A stretch of DNA of 13,776 nucleotides from Hyphomicrobiaceae bacterium UBA2767. GTDB taxonomy: Bacteria; Pseudomonadota; Alphaproteobacteria; Rhizobiales; Methyloligellaceae. The position numbers were made by a program, and so were the translations under genes. Below the pieces are notes generated by a model. It was not told the DNA's origin. It saw only the letters and a program-made list of their open reading frames with translations, and ran no database searches. This document shows, piece by piece, positions 1 to 7,464 of the stretch; position 1 is the stretch's first letter, and each line of letters opens with the position of its first letter. Where the stretch lies: assembly GCA_002352635.1 (NCBI GenBank), contig DEIT01000130.1, forward strand, positions 1 to 13,776, read 5' to 3'.

Positions 1-185
1 CCAAATGCACGCGGCACAATAGCCGATTGGGTGCCGGGCGGCAATCCACTATACGAGCCGGTTTATTTCATTTTTTGAGATGGGTGGGCATCAAGTCTGG
101 CACAGGCAACGCCGGCTCGGCGCCCAGTCCAGACCCATACCAGACGGTTGCGGCTTGCGCATGGATCGACATCTGCGTGACGGTT

Positions 186-1469
186 TTAACCCGATGCAAG
201 ATAGGAGAGGGCGCTCAAGGTATGGATCTTGGTCACCTGCACAAGCTCGTCAATGTCGACATACTCGTCCGGTCCGCCCAGATTGTAAGGTGTGAGGCCA
301 CACACGACGGTCGGCATGCCGGCCGCCCGGTAAAGCCTCGCATCCGATGCCCCTACACGCATGTTGGGAACAGGATTGGCTTTCAATACGCTCCCGCACG
401 CGCCCAGCACAGCTTGCACGATTGCATCGTCCGGTGATGTCCAGGTTGGTTCATAACGGCGCGTGATCTCAAAGCGGATGTTTGAGGCAGATTCAAGCAG
501 CCGGACGATTTCTGCCTCGATCTCGGCAACGCTGACCCCCATCGGCAGGCGGATATCCGCATTCACCTCTGCCCAATCGGCAACAAGATTGGGGGATTGT
601 CCCCCTTTGATGCGCCCGAAATTCACCGTGATACTTTGAAGGACCTGTGCCTCACCGGCGCCTCCAATGGGTTCAGAAATGGACTTTGCGTCTGCAATTA
701 CGCCCGCAACCTCCCCAGGCGTATTGACTGCATATGCGGAAAGCGTATCAAGCGCATCCATCGCCTCACGCAGGGCATCGATGGCGTTTGAACCGCGGTG
801 AACATGTGCGCCGTGCGCGGGTTTTCCGCTCGCGAAAACATCGATCCAGATCATGCCTTTTTCGCCGATGCGCGGCACGATGGGCGACCCGACATCTGCG
901 TTCAAGATTGCGTCACCGCGCGCCTGGGGAACGTTCTCAATCAGATACTGGCTTCCGAGCAGCCCCATCGACTCCTCATCCCCCGCCAGCGTCAGTGATA
1001 ATTCACCGGCCCAGGCATCAGGCATGCCGGCCAGCAGCTTGAAGCATTTCAGCAGACAGGCAACGCCGCCTTTCATGTCGGCCGAGCCGCGTCCAAAGAC
1101 CTTGCCGTCGCGGACAATGCCGGAAAAAGGGTCGTCGCTCCAGCCGGACCGGTCGCCAACGGGGTAGGTGTCGAGATGCCCGTTCAGAACCAGACGCTTT
1201 CCTGGCTTAGTAGCGCGAACGGTGGCAACGAGATTGTCGATCGGGGGCTCGCTTGTATGGATGGTGGTTTCGACGTTGGATAACGGCGCCAGCATCTCCG
1301 ACACCGCCTGCGCGGCGGCGCGTGTGTCGCTCGGGGGTGTTTCAGATGGAATGCGAACCAGTTGCTGCGTGACTTCAACCAACTCGTCGCGAGCCTTGTC
1401 CAGTTCATTGGAAATCTCGCTGAAACAGTCTTTTGCTGCCACGCCCGGTGAGAACTCTGTGTTTGTCAT
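186..1469 (-). CDS. M20-family metallohydrolase (ArgE/DapE/carboxypeptidase G2-like)
   Basis: This 427-residue protein is a predicted cytoplasmic two-zinc amidohydrolase; family members split N-acyl amino acids, dipeptides or related amides. The first metal motif is NGHLDTYPVG (H98, D100). D131 lies in GRGSADMKGG and the catalytic/ligand pair E165-E166 lies in DEES. NADVG (D192) follows, and the dimerisation-domain motif KPAHGAHVH (about 216-224) is present. The usual C-terminal metal-ligand His before PDEYV appears to be Gly: the sequence reads YNLGGPDEYV at 395-404. No signal peptide is seen. I chose the ATG at 1469, not the upstream in-frame start at 1580, because it forms an ATGA overlap with the permease stop and the M20 fold begins soon after it. 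The earlier 37 residues would lie entirely inside the permease gene. As the last gene of a TAXI-TRAP operon it probably acts on the imported solute. The exact substrate cannot be read from the sequence. Confidence 0.93.
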   Translation of the reverse strand: MTNTEFSPGVAAKDCFSEISNELDKARDELVEVTQQLVRIPSETPPSDTRAAAQAVSEMLAPLSNVETTIHTSEPPIDNLVATVRATKPGKRLVLNGHLDTYPVGDRSGWSDDPFSGIVRDGKVFGRGSADMKGGVACLLKCFKLLAGMPDAWAGELSLTLAGDEESMGLLGSQYLIENVPQARGDAILNADVGSPIVPRIGEKGMIWIDVFASGKPAHGAHVHRGSNAIDALREAMDALDTLSAYAVNTPGEVAGVIADAKSISEPIGGAGEAQVLQSITVNFGRIKGGQSPNLVADWAEVNADIRLPMGVSVAEIEAEIVRLLESASNIRFEITRRYEPTWTSPDDAIVQAVLGACGSVLKANPVPNMRVGASDARLYRAAGMPTVVCGLTPYNLGGPDEYVDIDELVQVTKIHTLSALSYLASG

Positions 1470-3865
1470 GACGCGACCCCACTGGAGCGCGCCTTGCGGG
1501 CACTGGGCGTGGCTTTGGCTTTCAGGCGTTGCACGATGAAGACGAGCCACAGGACCGCCAGACCAAGCGGGTAAACCCACTCCTTTGCGGGGCGGTTCAA
1601 CTGCTCGACATCGATTGTGGTGATGTTGTCTCCGAAGGTCAGGCCAGCCTTCTCACCCGCACCATTGAATGCCAGGTTTTGAACAGCGAGACGCTCACCG
1701 CTTTCCTTCTCCAGAGTCGCTCCGATCCTCTTCGCGACGGGCTCCTTCTGCGCGCCGGTGGAAGGATTGGCAGGAATGACAAACAGTTTGTAACGATCCC
1801 CATATTCCGTCTCGCGTGTCACATGCAGGCGTATGGCCCGATCCGTTGGCACGCCACCGGTGTCCGCCTTGCCAATGTTCGCGAAATTAACCGGGGCAAA
1901 TTGCGGATAGACACGATCGAGAATGAAATCGGGCCGAAACAACGCCAAAACAACGACGGCAAGCAGCAGCCGTTCCAGGATCGACAGTCTTGTCAGCAAC
2001 CACCCCTGGGTGAGGCTCGCGAAACAAAGGATGGCAATGAGCGAAACCACGAAGATCATCAATCCGTGCCAGACGCTCGTCACGCCCACCAGGAGAAGTT
2101 CGGGATTGAAGATAAAAACAACCGGCAGGATGCTCGTACGAATATCGTAGAGGAAAGACTGCACGCCGGTGCGCATGGGATTGGCGCCGGATATTGCGGA
2201 TGCGGCGAAGGCCGCCAGACAAACGGGCGGTGTCGAGTCGGCCATGAGGCCAAAATAGAGAACGTACAGATGCACCGCGATCAGCGGGATTACCAGTCCC
2301 GACGCATTTCCGAGCTCCACGAGCACCGTTGCCATCAGGGACGCGACGACGATGTAATTGGCTGTCGTCGGCAATCCCATGCCGAGGATCAGGCATACGA
2401 CCGCCACCAGCGGCAGCAGGATATAGAAATTGCCCTGTGAGATGGCCTCGATAACCGACAGCATGGCGTTGTTCAGACCCGTTGAGGAAACCGCGCCGAC
2501 AATGATGCCCGCGGCCCCCACGGCGGCCGTTACTCCCGCCATGCTTTTCGCGCCTGAAACCATTGCATCGAACACGGTGATGCAACCCGCACGCACACCA
2601 AGCAGCATCGATTTGTCTTGCCTGCGCGCATCCACCAAGCTGTTGGCGTAGATGATGCCGATCATCAAAAGGATGGCATAGAAGACGGCGCTTCCCGGGC
2701 TCCAGCGTTCCACCAGCAGAAGGTAGATCAGCACACCGATTGGAATGAGAAAATGCAGCCCGCCTTTGAGTGTGAGCCATACGTCCGGCGTATCGGCGCG
2801 GGACATTCCCCGCAGACCGAGCTTCATGGCTTCAAGATGCGAAATATAGAAAAGCGCGCAATAGCTGATGAAGGCCGGGATCGCCGCGTGAACGATGACG
2901 TCATAGTAAGAGATCCCAATAAACTCGGCGATGATGAATGCCGAGGCCCCCATGATCGGCGGCATCAACTGGCCATTGGTGGAGGCGGCGACCTCAATGG
3001 CGCCGGCCTTGTAGGCGGGCAATCCCATTTTCTTCATCAGGGGGATGGTGAAGGCGCCGGTCGTGACCGTATTGGCGATCGATGACCCTGAAACCGTGCC
3101 CGTGAGGCCTGAAGCCATGATTGCAGCTTTGGCCGGACCGCCTCGATACTGACCGACCAGCGCAAACGAGACGTCGAGAAAGAACCGGCCCGCTCCCGCC
3201 TTGTCCATGAAGGCGCCGAACAGGACGAACAGAAATACGTAGCTCACCGACACATCTATCGGGATGCCGAACACGGCCTCGCTCGACAGCCACTGATATC
3301 CAATCAGCCGTTCAAGCGAGACGCCCTTGTGGGAAATGATGTCCGGCATCGATTGCCCAAAAATTGAATAGAGCAGAAAGACCAGGCAGACGATGACGAG
3401 GGGCAGGCCGACGCTGCGGCGGGTGGCTTCGAGCAACAAAACAATGCCGAGGCCACCGAGGATTGCCTCGAAGGGAAAATTGTACCCCGCAACAGGGATC
3501 TCCAGCAAAATGCCATCGCGCGATACGATGCCATCGTAGGCAATCCAGACATAAGCGCATGTCGCGAAGGCGAGCGCCCCAAGGGCGAGCGTGAGCCAAT
3601 TGTGTGATTTCCTGGTGGCTTCCCAAACGGTCGGAAACATCAAAAAGCCGAGCAATAGCCCGAAGGCGAGATGCAGGCCGCGCGCGGGCAGATCGACAAA
3701 AATACCGAAGCCGAACTCGAACGGGAGTGGTGACGCGATCCAGAGTTGCCATGCCGACCAGATAAAGGCGACAGCAGGCACGAGGAGCGCCAGCCGACCG
3801 CTCAGGCCGCGGCCAGCCCCCTCGAACTTGTCAACGAGGGCATCGATTTCGACTTCGGGCTTCAC
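1466..3865 (-). CDS. TRAP transporter fused 4TM/12TM permease (TAXI type, DctQM fusion) with DUF3394 tail
   Basis: This is an inner-membrane permease of about 799 residues, the membrane part of a TAXI-type TRAP transporter driven by an ion gradient. The N-terminal spans (about 24-165) form the DctQ-like part. The DctM-like core has the conserved stretch AAIMASGLTGTVSGSS (247-262), then STNGQLMPP (295-303), and later GMGLPTTANY. The last ~155 residues (from about 643) match the DUF3394 region of fused TRAP permeases, including a PDZ-like GAGEKAGLTFGD and a final membrane span ending in VQRLKAK. The longest in-frame start is GTG 3955, but that reading would run through a perfect stem-loop at 3900-3930. 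I prefer GTG 3865, which begins with the usual VKPEVEIDALVDKFEG leader; no strong ribosome site supports either start. The gene sits 112 bases after the binding-protein gene and its stop overlaps the M20 start as ATGA. Confidence 0.94.
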   Translation of the reverse strand: MKPEVEIDALVDKFEGAGRGLSGRLALLVPAVAFIWSAWQLWIASPLPFEFGFGIFVDLPARGLHLAFGLLLGFLMFPTVWEATRKSHNWLTLALGALAFATCAYVWIAYDGIVSRDGILLEIPVAGYNFPFEAILGGLGIVLLLEATRRSVGLPLVIVCLVFLLYSIFGQSMPDIISHKGVSLERLIGYQWLSSEAVFGIPIDVSVSYVFLFVLFGAFMDKAGAGRFFLDVSFALVGQYRGGPAKAAIMASGLTGTVSGSSIANTVTTGAFTIPLMKKMGLPAYKAGAIEVAASTNGQLMPPIMGASAFIIAEFIGISYYDVIVHAAIPAFISYCALFYISHLEAMKLGLRGMSRADTPDVWLTLKGGLHFLIPIGVLIYLLLVERWSPGSAVFYAILLMIGIIYANSLVDARRQDKSMLLGVRAGCITVFDAMVSGAKSMAGVTAAVGAAGIIVGAVSSTGLNNAMLSVIEAISQGNFYILLPLVAVVCLILGMGLPTTANYIVVASLMATVLVELGNASGLVIPLIAVHLYVLYFGLMADSTPPVCLAAFAASAISGANPMRTGVQSFLYDIRTSILPVVFIFNPELLLVGVTSVWHGLMIFVVSLIAILCFASLTQGWLLTRLSILERLLLAVVVLALFRPDFILDRVYPQFAPVNFANIGKADTGGVPTDRAIRLHVTRETEYGDRYKLFVIPANPSTGAQKEPVAKRIGATLEKESGERLAVQNLAFNGAGEKAGLTFGDNITTIDVEQLNRPAKEWVYPLGLAVLWLVFIVQRLKAKATPSARKARSSGVAS

Positions 3866-3899
3866 TGGTCCGGCTTGCTCGGGCTGGTGTTGAGTGATT

Positions 3900-3930
3900 G
3901 GCGCCACCCGCCAGTCAGAAGGGTGGCGCC
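3900..3930 (-). promoter_or_regulatory. Intercistronic stem-loop between TAXI binding protein and permease
   Basis: GGCGCCACCC (3900-3909) and GGGTGGCGCC (3921-3930) are a perfect 10-bp inverted repeat with an 11-base loop. No T-run follows on the minus strand. It lies 47 bases downstream of the binding-protein stop and before the preferred permease start. Such hairpins after binding-protein genes commonly protect the upstream mRNA or dampen read-through, so more binding protein than permease is made. That role is inferred; the repeat itself is directly visible. Confidence 0.6.
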
Positions 3931-3977
3931 GGGGAGGACAGCCTGCTGGCTCCACAAGCCGCAGGCATTCCCTTTTC

Positions 3978-4973
3978 CTACATCAGGCCTTTTTCCTTGT
4001 AGTACTTCGCCGCACCGGGATGCAGCGGTGCTGAATTCCCATTCTTGATCATGCCTTTCGGTGTCAGGATGGAATAGGCAGGATGGAGTTTCTTGAAATC
4101 GTCCAGGTTTTCGAAGACCGCCCGAACAACCTCATACACGACATTTTCAGGCACTTTGGCGCTGGTGACGATTGTCGCGTAGCCACCGAATGTCGTGACG
4201 GGTGCAGTGACAGAGGAGTAGGCACCTTTGGGAATATCGACTGGCCCGTAGAAGGGGAACTCACTGATCAGGCCCTTTTCCACGCCGGTATTCAGATCAA
4301 CGATGTAAGCACCGCAGCCCTCGGTTGCCACCGCAACGCCCGAGTTAGGAATGCCGACAACATAGCCATAGGCATCAATCTTGCCGTCGCACAGTGCCTT
4401 GGAATGCTCAGACGAGGTCATTTCCGTTACCAGTTCAAAGAAGTCCTTCGGTGTCTTGTAACGCTCCATGAGCAATTCGGTTGTGGCGCGTTGTCCAGAA
4501 CCCGGGTTTCCCATGTTGAAGCGCTTGCCCTTCATGTCCTTCCAGGACTTGATGCCGGAACCCTTCGCGGCAATCAGCTGATAAGGCTCCGGGTGTACGG
4601 AAAATACCGCACGGAGATCCTTGTTCTTCGTCACCTTGTCGGAGTCACCCTTGTAGGAGTGATATTGCCAGTCTGACTGTGAGACGCCGAAATCAAATTC
4701 GCCGGCAGTGATCTGGGCAATGTTGTATGTGGATCCGGCGGAGGAGGGCGCCGAACAGCGAATGCCATGCTTGCGGCCTTTCTTGCGGCCTTCCGCAGCC
4801 TCCTTGTGGATCATGCGGCAAATCGCATTCCCCGTAACGAAATACACTCCCGTCGGGCCACCCGTTCCAATCGTGATGAAGGTTTTCTCCGCCGAATGCG
4901 CGGACATGTTCGCACCAAACAGCGCCGCAGTCGCACACACACTTGCGAGCAGGGTCTTTCTCAATATTCTCAT
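3978..4973 (-). CDS. TAXI-family TRAP transporter solute-binding protein
   Basis: This 331-residue periplasmic binding protein delivers solute to the adjacent fused permease. It has a Sec signal peptide (MRILRKTLLASVC..., likely cut near AHSA-E at about 28-29). The TAXI signature follows at once: ITIGTGGPTGVYFVTGNAIC (33-52). Other typical parts are the GSTYNI and AGEFDFGVSQSDW stretches (about 80-102) and GSGIKSWKDMKGKRFNMG. Length is normal for the family. The start at 4973 is favoured over longer readings because a strong GGGAGGA ribosome site (within 4981-4988) lies 7 bases upstream and the signal peptide begins there; a frame open back to 5315 would overlap the divergent LysR gene. It is the first gene of the leftward operon. 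Characterised TAXI proteins bind glutamate or other carboxylates; the ligand here is unknown. Confidence 0.95.
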   Translation of the reverse strand: MRILRKTLLASVCATAALFGANMSAHSAEKTFITIGTGGPTGVYFVTGNAICRMIHKEAAEGRKKGRKHGIRCSAPSSAGSTYNIAQITAGEFDFGVSQSDWQYHSYKGDSDKVTKNKDLRAVFSVHPEPYQLIAAKGSGIKSWKDMKGKRFNMGNPGSGQRATTELLMERYKTPKDFFELVTEMTSSEHSKALCDGKIDAYGYVVGIPNSGVAVATEGCGAYIVDLNTGVEKGLISEFPFYGPVDIPKGAYSSVTAPVTTFGGYATIVTSAKVPENVVYEVVRAVFENLDDFKKLHPAYSILTPKGMIKNGNSAPLHPGAAKYYKEKGLM

Positions 4974-4992
4974 CTGAATTTCCTCCCTTAGG

Positions 4993-5025
4993 GCGCATGT
5001 CCGAGTTGCGGGTCCCGACATGCGC
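4993..5025 (-). promoter_or_regulatory. Leader stem-loop upstream of the TAXI gene ribosome site
   Basis: GCGCATGTC (4993-5001) and GACATGCGC (5017-5025) form a perfect 9-bp inverted repeat with a 15-base loop. It ends only 4 bases before the ribosome site (4981-4988) of the TAXI gene. It could be an mRNA 5' hairpin that tunes translation or stability, or a DNA operator. A repeat of this size can arise by chance about once in a window like this, so the position is the main argument. Confidence 0.4.
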
Positions 5026-5053
5026 GGCACAGCAAATAGGAGAGAATTAGAGT

Positions 5054-5100
5054 CTGTCCAGGCAATTGCGTCCAATAATATGATTTGCTGTCCATATTGG
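5054..5100. promoter_or_regulatory. Candidate LysR-type operator in the divergent promoter region
   Basis: The divergent region between the TAXI operon and the LysR gene is AT-rich compared with its surroundings. It holds CTGTCCA twice (5054-5060 and 5088-5094), a third GTCCA (5070-5074), and a 6-bp inverted repeat CCAATA (5072-5077)/TATTGG (5095-5100). LysR proteins usually bind such dyads near their own start and activate the divergent gene. On the minus strand TGGACA (5060-5055), 16 bases, then TATTTG (5038-5033) could be a promoter for the TAXI operon, but the -10 match is weak. Confidence 0.4.
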
Positions 5101-5142
5101 GAAAATCTATGATGTCGCCTCAAGGAAAGGAGCGCCGAGACC

Positions 5143-6042
5143 ATGGATATCCGGCAGTTGAGATGTTTCGACGCGGTTCTTTCCACCGGCGCAATGACAC
5201 GGGCGGCGGAGCTTCTGGGTTTGGCGCAACCCACGGTGAGCATCACCATTGCCCAGCTTGAGCGCGAAATTGGCTTTGAACTCTTCAAACGATCCAAAGG
5301 GAGACTGGAGCCCACGCCCGAAGCCTACTCGTTTCACGAATCCGCGCAGCTTGCCCTGGAGAGCGTTTCAAGGGTCACGCAGGCCGCGAACGAGATCCGC
5401 CGGCTGAATGAGGGCGAGGTTTCCATTCTGTGTTACCCCGGCATTGCCTGGCGATTGATGCCCGAGCTGATTGAAGAGTTTCGCTCCAAGCGCGAGGGTG
5501 TACAGGTCAAGCTTATCTCGCGCTCGTCTGCCGCACTCCGCCAACTCATTCTGGCGCAGAATTTCGATGTCGCTGTCATCGAGGCGCCGGTTACCCCATC
5601 GGTCGGTGACACGATGCAATATCGCTACTGCTGCCAATGCGCGCTTCCGCCGGGACACCCGCTTGCTGATCAGAAAACCATTACACCTGCGCACCTTGAT
5701 GGCGTGCCATTTGTTGCGCTGTTTCCGGACCATTCCACGCACCATCAGATCCGCAACGCTTTCGCGGAAAGTGGTGCTGAATTGCGTATCGCACTCGAAT
5801 GCGACTTCTTCGTTTCCGCGCTCAGTTTCGTCATGCAAGGCGGTGGCGTGACGATTCTCGACCCCATCACGGCAAACCATATTGCGGAGGGAGATGTCGT
5901 GCTGCGTCCCTTTGAACCGGAGATAGATTATGAACTGGCACTGGTGCGTCCATCCAACCGTCCGCACTCGCGTCTTGCCGACGCCTTTTGTGCGAAGCTC
6001 ACCGAGAAACTTGACGGTCTCGCAGCAATCGATGGTGGGTAG
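5143..6042 (+). CDS. LysR-type transcriptional regulator
   Basis: A 299-residue protein of normal LysR length. The N-terminal winged helix-turn-helix covers about residues 1-60, with the typical MDIRQLRCFDAVLSTGAMTR, then RAAELLGLAQPTVS and LEREIGFELFKRS. The rest is a periplasmic-binding-protein-like effector domain (about 90-295). The ATG at 5143 follows AAAGGAG (about 5126-5132) and gives the standard LysR start. It is divergent from the TAXI-TRAP-M20 operon with 169 bases between the start codons, the classical arrangement for a regulator that activates its neighbour and represses itself. The effector is probably the transported solute or its hydrolysis product; this is inferred from position only. 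Confidence 0.95.
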   Translation: MDIRQLRCFDAVLSTGAMTRAAELLGLAQPTVSITIAQLEREIGFELFKRSKGRLEPTPEAYSFHESAQLALESVSRVTQAANEIRRLNEGEVSILCYPGIAWRLMPELIEEFRSKREGVQVKLISRSSAALRQLILAQNFDVAVIEAPVTPSVGDTMQYRYCCQCALPPGHPLADQKTITPAHLDGVPFVALFPDHSTHHQIRNAFAESGAELRIALECDFFVSALSFVMQGGGVTILDPITANHIAEGDVVLRPFEPEIDYELALVRPSNRPHSRLADAFCAKLTEKLDGLAAIDGG

Positions 6043-6131
6043 GTTCCACGGGGTTTGTATTTCTCCCCCATTTGCCGCCAGGCGCCCAAACAGGCACTAT
6101 GGAGCTACGGGAAACCGATTTGGAGGTCAAA

Positions 6132-6224
6132 ATGACCGAAGACATCGGAAACATGTTTGTCCTCGCCTTCTATGCCGCTGGCATCGTTACCTGGACTGTC
6201 GTGCTCTTCACCGTTCACGAATGA
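6132..6224 (+). CDS. Small single-span membrane protein candidate (30 residues)
   Basis: The ORF reads MTEDIGNMF followed by a hydrophobic stretch of about 20 residues (roughly 8-28, FVLAFYAAGIVTWTVVLF) and ends TVHE. An acidic N-terminus, one membrane span and a short tail fit a small inner-membrane protein. A good ribosome site, TTGGAGG (6120-6126), lies about 5 bases before the ATG. An in-frame ATG at 6099 would add 11 residues but has only a weak site. It lies between the LysR gene and the alpha/beta-hydrolase, 78 bases before the latter, and may share its transcript. I do not recognise a family and assign no function. Confidence 0.5.
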   Translation: MTEDIGNMFVLAFYAAGIVTWTVVLFTVHE

Positions 6225-6302
6225 CGGCGGAGACCCTCCAGGTGGGGCATTCGTTCTGCTTTGCTCGGAGCCAGAATGGCAGCGCAAAAGGAGGCTGTTG
6301 CG

Positions 6303-7034
6303 ATGTCGAATAAGCCCCACACATTTGTACTGGTTCACGGCATCTGGCATGGCGGCTGGTGTTGGAAAGAGGTAGCGGAAATCCTGCGAGGACGTGGGCA
6401 TGGCGTCACCGCGCCCACCCACACGGGCCTTGGTGAACGCTCACACCTGCTTTCAAGTTCAATCACACTCGACACGTTTGTGGAGGATATCGTCAATCAC
6501 CTAAAGTGGGGCGAATTGAACGATGTCACGCTGGTTGGCCACAGCTTCGGTGGCGCGGTCATCATAGGGGTCGCAGACCGGGTGCCCGAACGGCTGGCGA
6601 AGCTGATCTTTCTCGACGGCGCAATCATGGAGAATGGTGAGACGTGGTTCGGCCTGCTGCCCAAGGAGATGGCCGATGCCCGAGTGGCACAAGCGCAGGA
6701 AAGCAGTGGTGGCGTATCACTCCCTGTAGGCGCGCCCCAGAGTTTCGGCGTCACCGAGCCTGAGAAGGTTGCCCATCTGGAAAGCATGCTGACACCGCAT
6801 CCGCTGGCCACCTGCACAACCCCGCTAACGCTAACTAATCCCCCCGGAAACGGCCTGCCGGTCGCCTATATTGCCTGCACACAACCCGCTTATCCGCCCG
6901 CTGCCGGCGCCCATGAGCGGGCGAGGGAGGCCGGGTGGCCAATTCAAGAACTCGCAACCGGCCATGATGCAATGGTCATTTCACCTGCGGAAACGGCGGA
7001 TCTGCTCGAAAAGAGTGCTGACCCGCGCGGGTAG
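6303..7034 (+). CDS. Alpha/beta-hydrolase fold protein (esterase-like)
   Basis: A 243-residue cytoplasmic alpha/beta-hydrolase of the small esterase/hydroxynitrile-lyase-like type. It shows the oxyanion region FVLVHGIWHGGWCW (8-21), the nucleophile elbow GHSFGG (79-84, Ser81) and a C-terminal catalytic His in ATGHDAM (His221). The usual acid residue in the CTxD motif is not obvious: the sequence reads YIACTQPAYPP at 189-199. Asp105 in IFLDGAIM after the next strand could serve instead. The ATG at 6303 is chosen because AAGGAGG (6288-6294) lies 8 bases upstream and the fold begins directly; an upstream in-frame start at 6261 adds 14 unsupported residues. Only 27 bases separate it from the YdhR-family gene, so the two probably form an operon. 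The substrate is unknown. Confidence 0.9.
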   Translation: MSNKPHTFVLVHGIWHGGWCWKEVAEILRGRGHGVTAPTHTGLGERSHLLSSSITLDTFVEDIVNHLKWGELNDVTLVGHSFGGAVIIGVADRVPERLAKLIFLDGAIMENGETWFGLLPKEMADARVAQAQESSGGVSLPVGAPQSFGVTEPEKVAHLESMLTPHPLATCTTPLTLTNPPGNGLPVAYIACTQPAYPPAAGAHERAREAGWPIQELATGHDAMVISPAETADLLEKSADPRG

Positions 7035-7061
7035 TATTCATAGTAGGGGACTCACAAATTC

Positions 7062-7427
7062 ATGACCGATAATCAGGACACCAATATCGCTGCGTCCAAG
7101 CTGAAACTGGCGCAGGTCAATTTTCAGTTTCATGCTCCATCCCAGGCGCAAGCGCAGAAAGCAGCCCTTGAGCGCGCTCATGCAATTGCAGATGAGGTAA
7201 CGGGGTTGATCTGGAAAGTGTGGATCTATGATCACGACAGGAGTGAGGCAGGGGGGATCTATCTCTTCCAGGATGAAGCTTCGGCTCAAGCCTACCTCGG
7301 CGGAGACATCTTCACCGGCTTGAGAAACATGCCCGGTGTTGAAGACATGCAGGTCAAGATATTCGACGTCAACGAGGTCAACAGCGCAATTACACGTGCG
7401 CGCTTGAGCTTAACCGATTCCAACTAG
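7062..7427 (+). CDS. ydhR: YdhR-family putative monooxygenase (dimeric alpha+beta barrel)
   Basis: A 121-residue protein matching the YdhR family of small ferredoxin-like alpha+beta barrel proteins, annotated as putative monooxygenases. The family marks are in order: LAQVNFQF near 16-23, GLIWKVW at 48-54, EAGGIYLFQDE at 62-72 and KIFDVNE at 99-105. It has about 12 residues more at the N-terminus than the E. coli protein. The start at 7062 follows AGGGGA (7045-7050), a somewhat distant site. It lies 27 bases after the hydrolase gene and is likely co-transcribed with it. Family members are thought to act on aromatic or polyketide-like compounds by analogy to ActVA-Orf6-like enzymes; the actual reaction is not established. 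The symbol is given at family level. Confidence 0.88.
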   Translation: MTDNQDTNIAASKLKLAQVNFQFHAPSQAQAQKAALERAHAIADEVTGLIWKVWIYDHDRSEAGGIYLFQDEASAQAYLGGDIFTGLRNMPGVEDMQVKIFDVNEVNSAITRARLSLTDSN

Positions 7428-7434
7428 CGTATGT

Positions 7435-7450
7435 GCCACGCAACAGTGGC
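7435..7450. terminator. Weak stem-loop between convergent genes
   Basis: GCCAC (7435-7439) and GTGGC (7446-7450) make a 5-bp stem with a 6-base loop in the 37-base gap between the YdhR-family gene and the convergent exported-protein gene. The position suits a shared terminator, but there is no T-run in either direction, so support is weak. Confidence 0.25.
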
Positions 7451-7464
7451 GAAGGAACAAGCCT

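Noticed and set aside
1..78. Plus-strand frame open from the window edge, ending FIF and TGA at 76-78; could be the C-terminus of a gene entering from the left
   Set aside because: Only 25 residues, third-position base use is not convincing and the family cannot be recognised. It needs the sequence to the left.
95..134. Nested inverted repeats (GTCTGG/CCAGAC with CGCCG/CGGCG inside) downstream of the M20 stop, possible terminator
   Set aside because: Stems are short and unstacked, with no T-run on either strand; chance is likely.
1529..2440. 303-residue open frame on the plus strand
   Set aside because: It lies fully antisense to the permease, and the translation is rich in Arg/Gln/His with no domain; a shadow frame.
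1887..2780. 297-residue minus-strand frame within the permease gene
   Set aside because: Out of frame with clear TRAP motifs, and its translation is His/Arg-rich low-quality sequence.
6221..6313. 30-residue frame starting in an ATGA overlap with the small membrane protein stop
   Set aside because: It has no ribosome site of its own, runs into the start of the hydrolase gene, and its composition is not protein-like.
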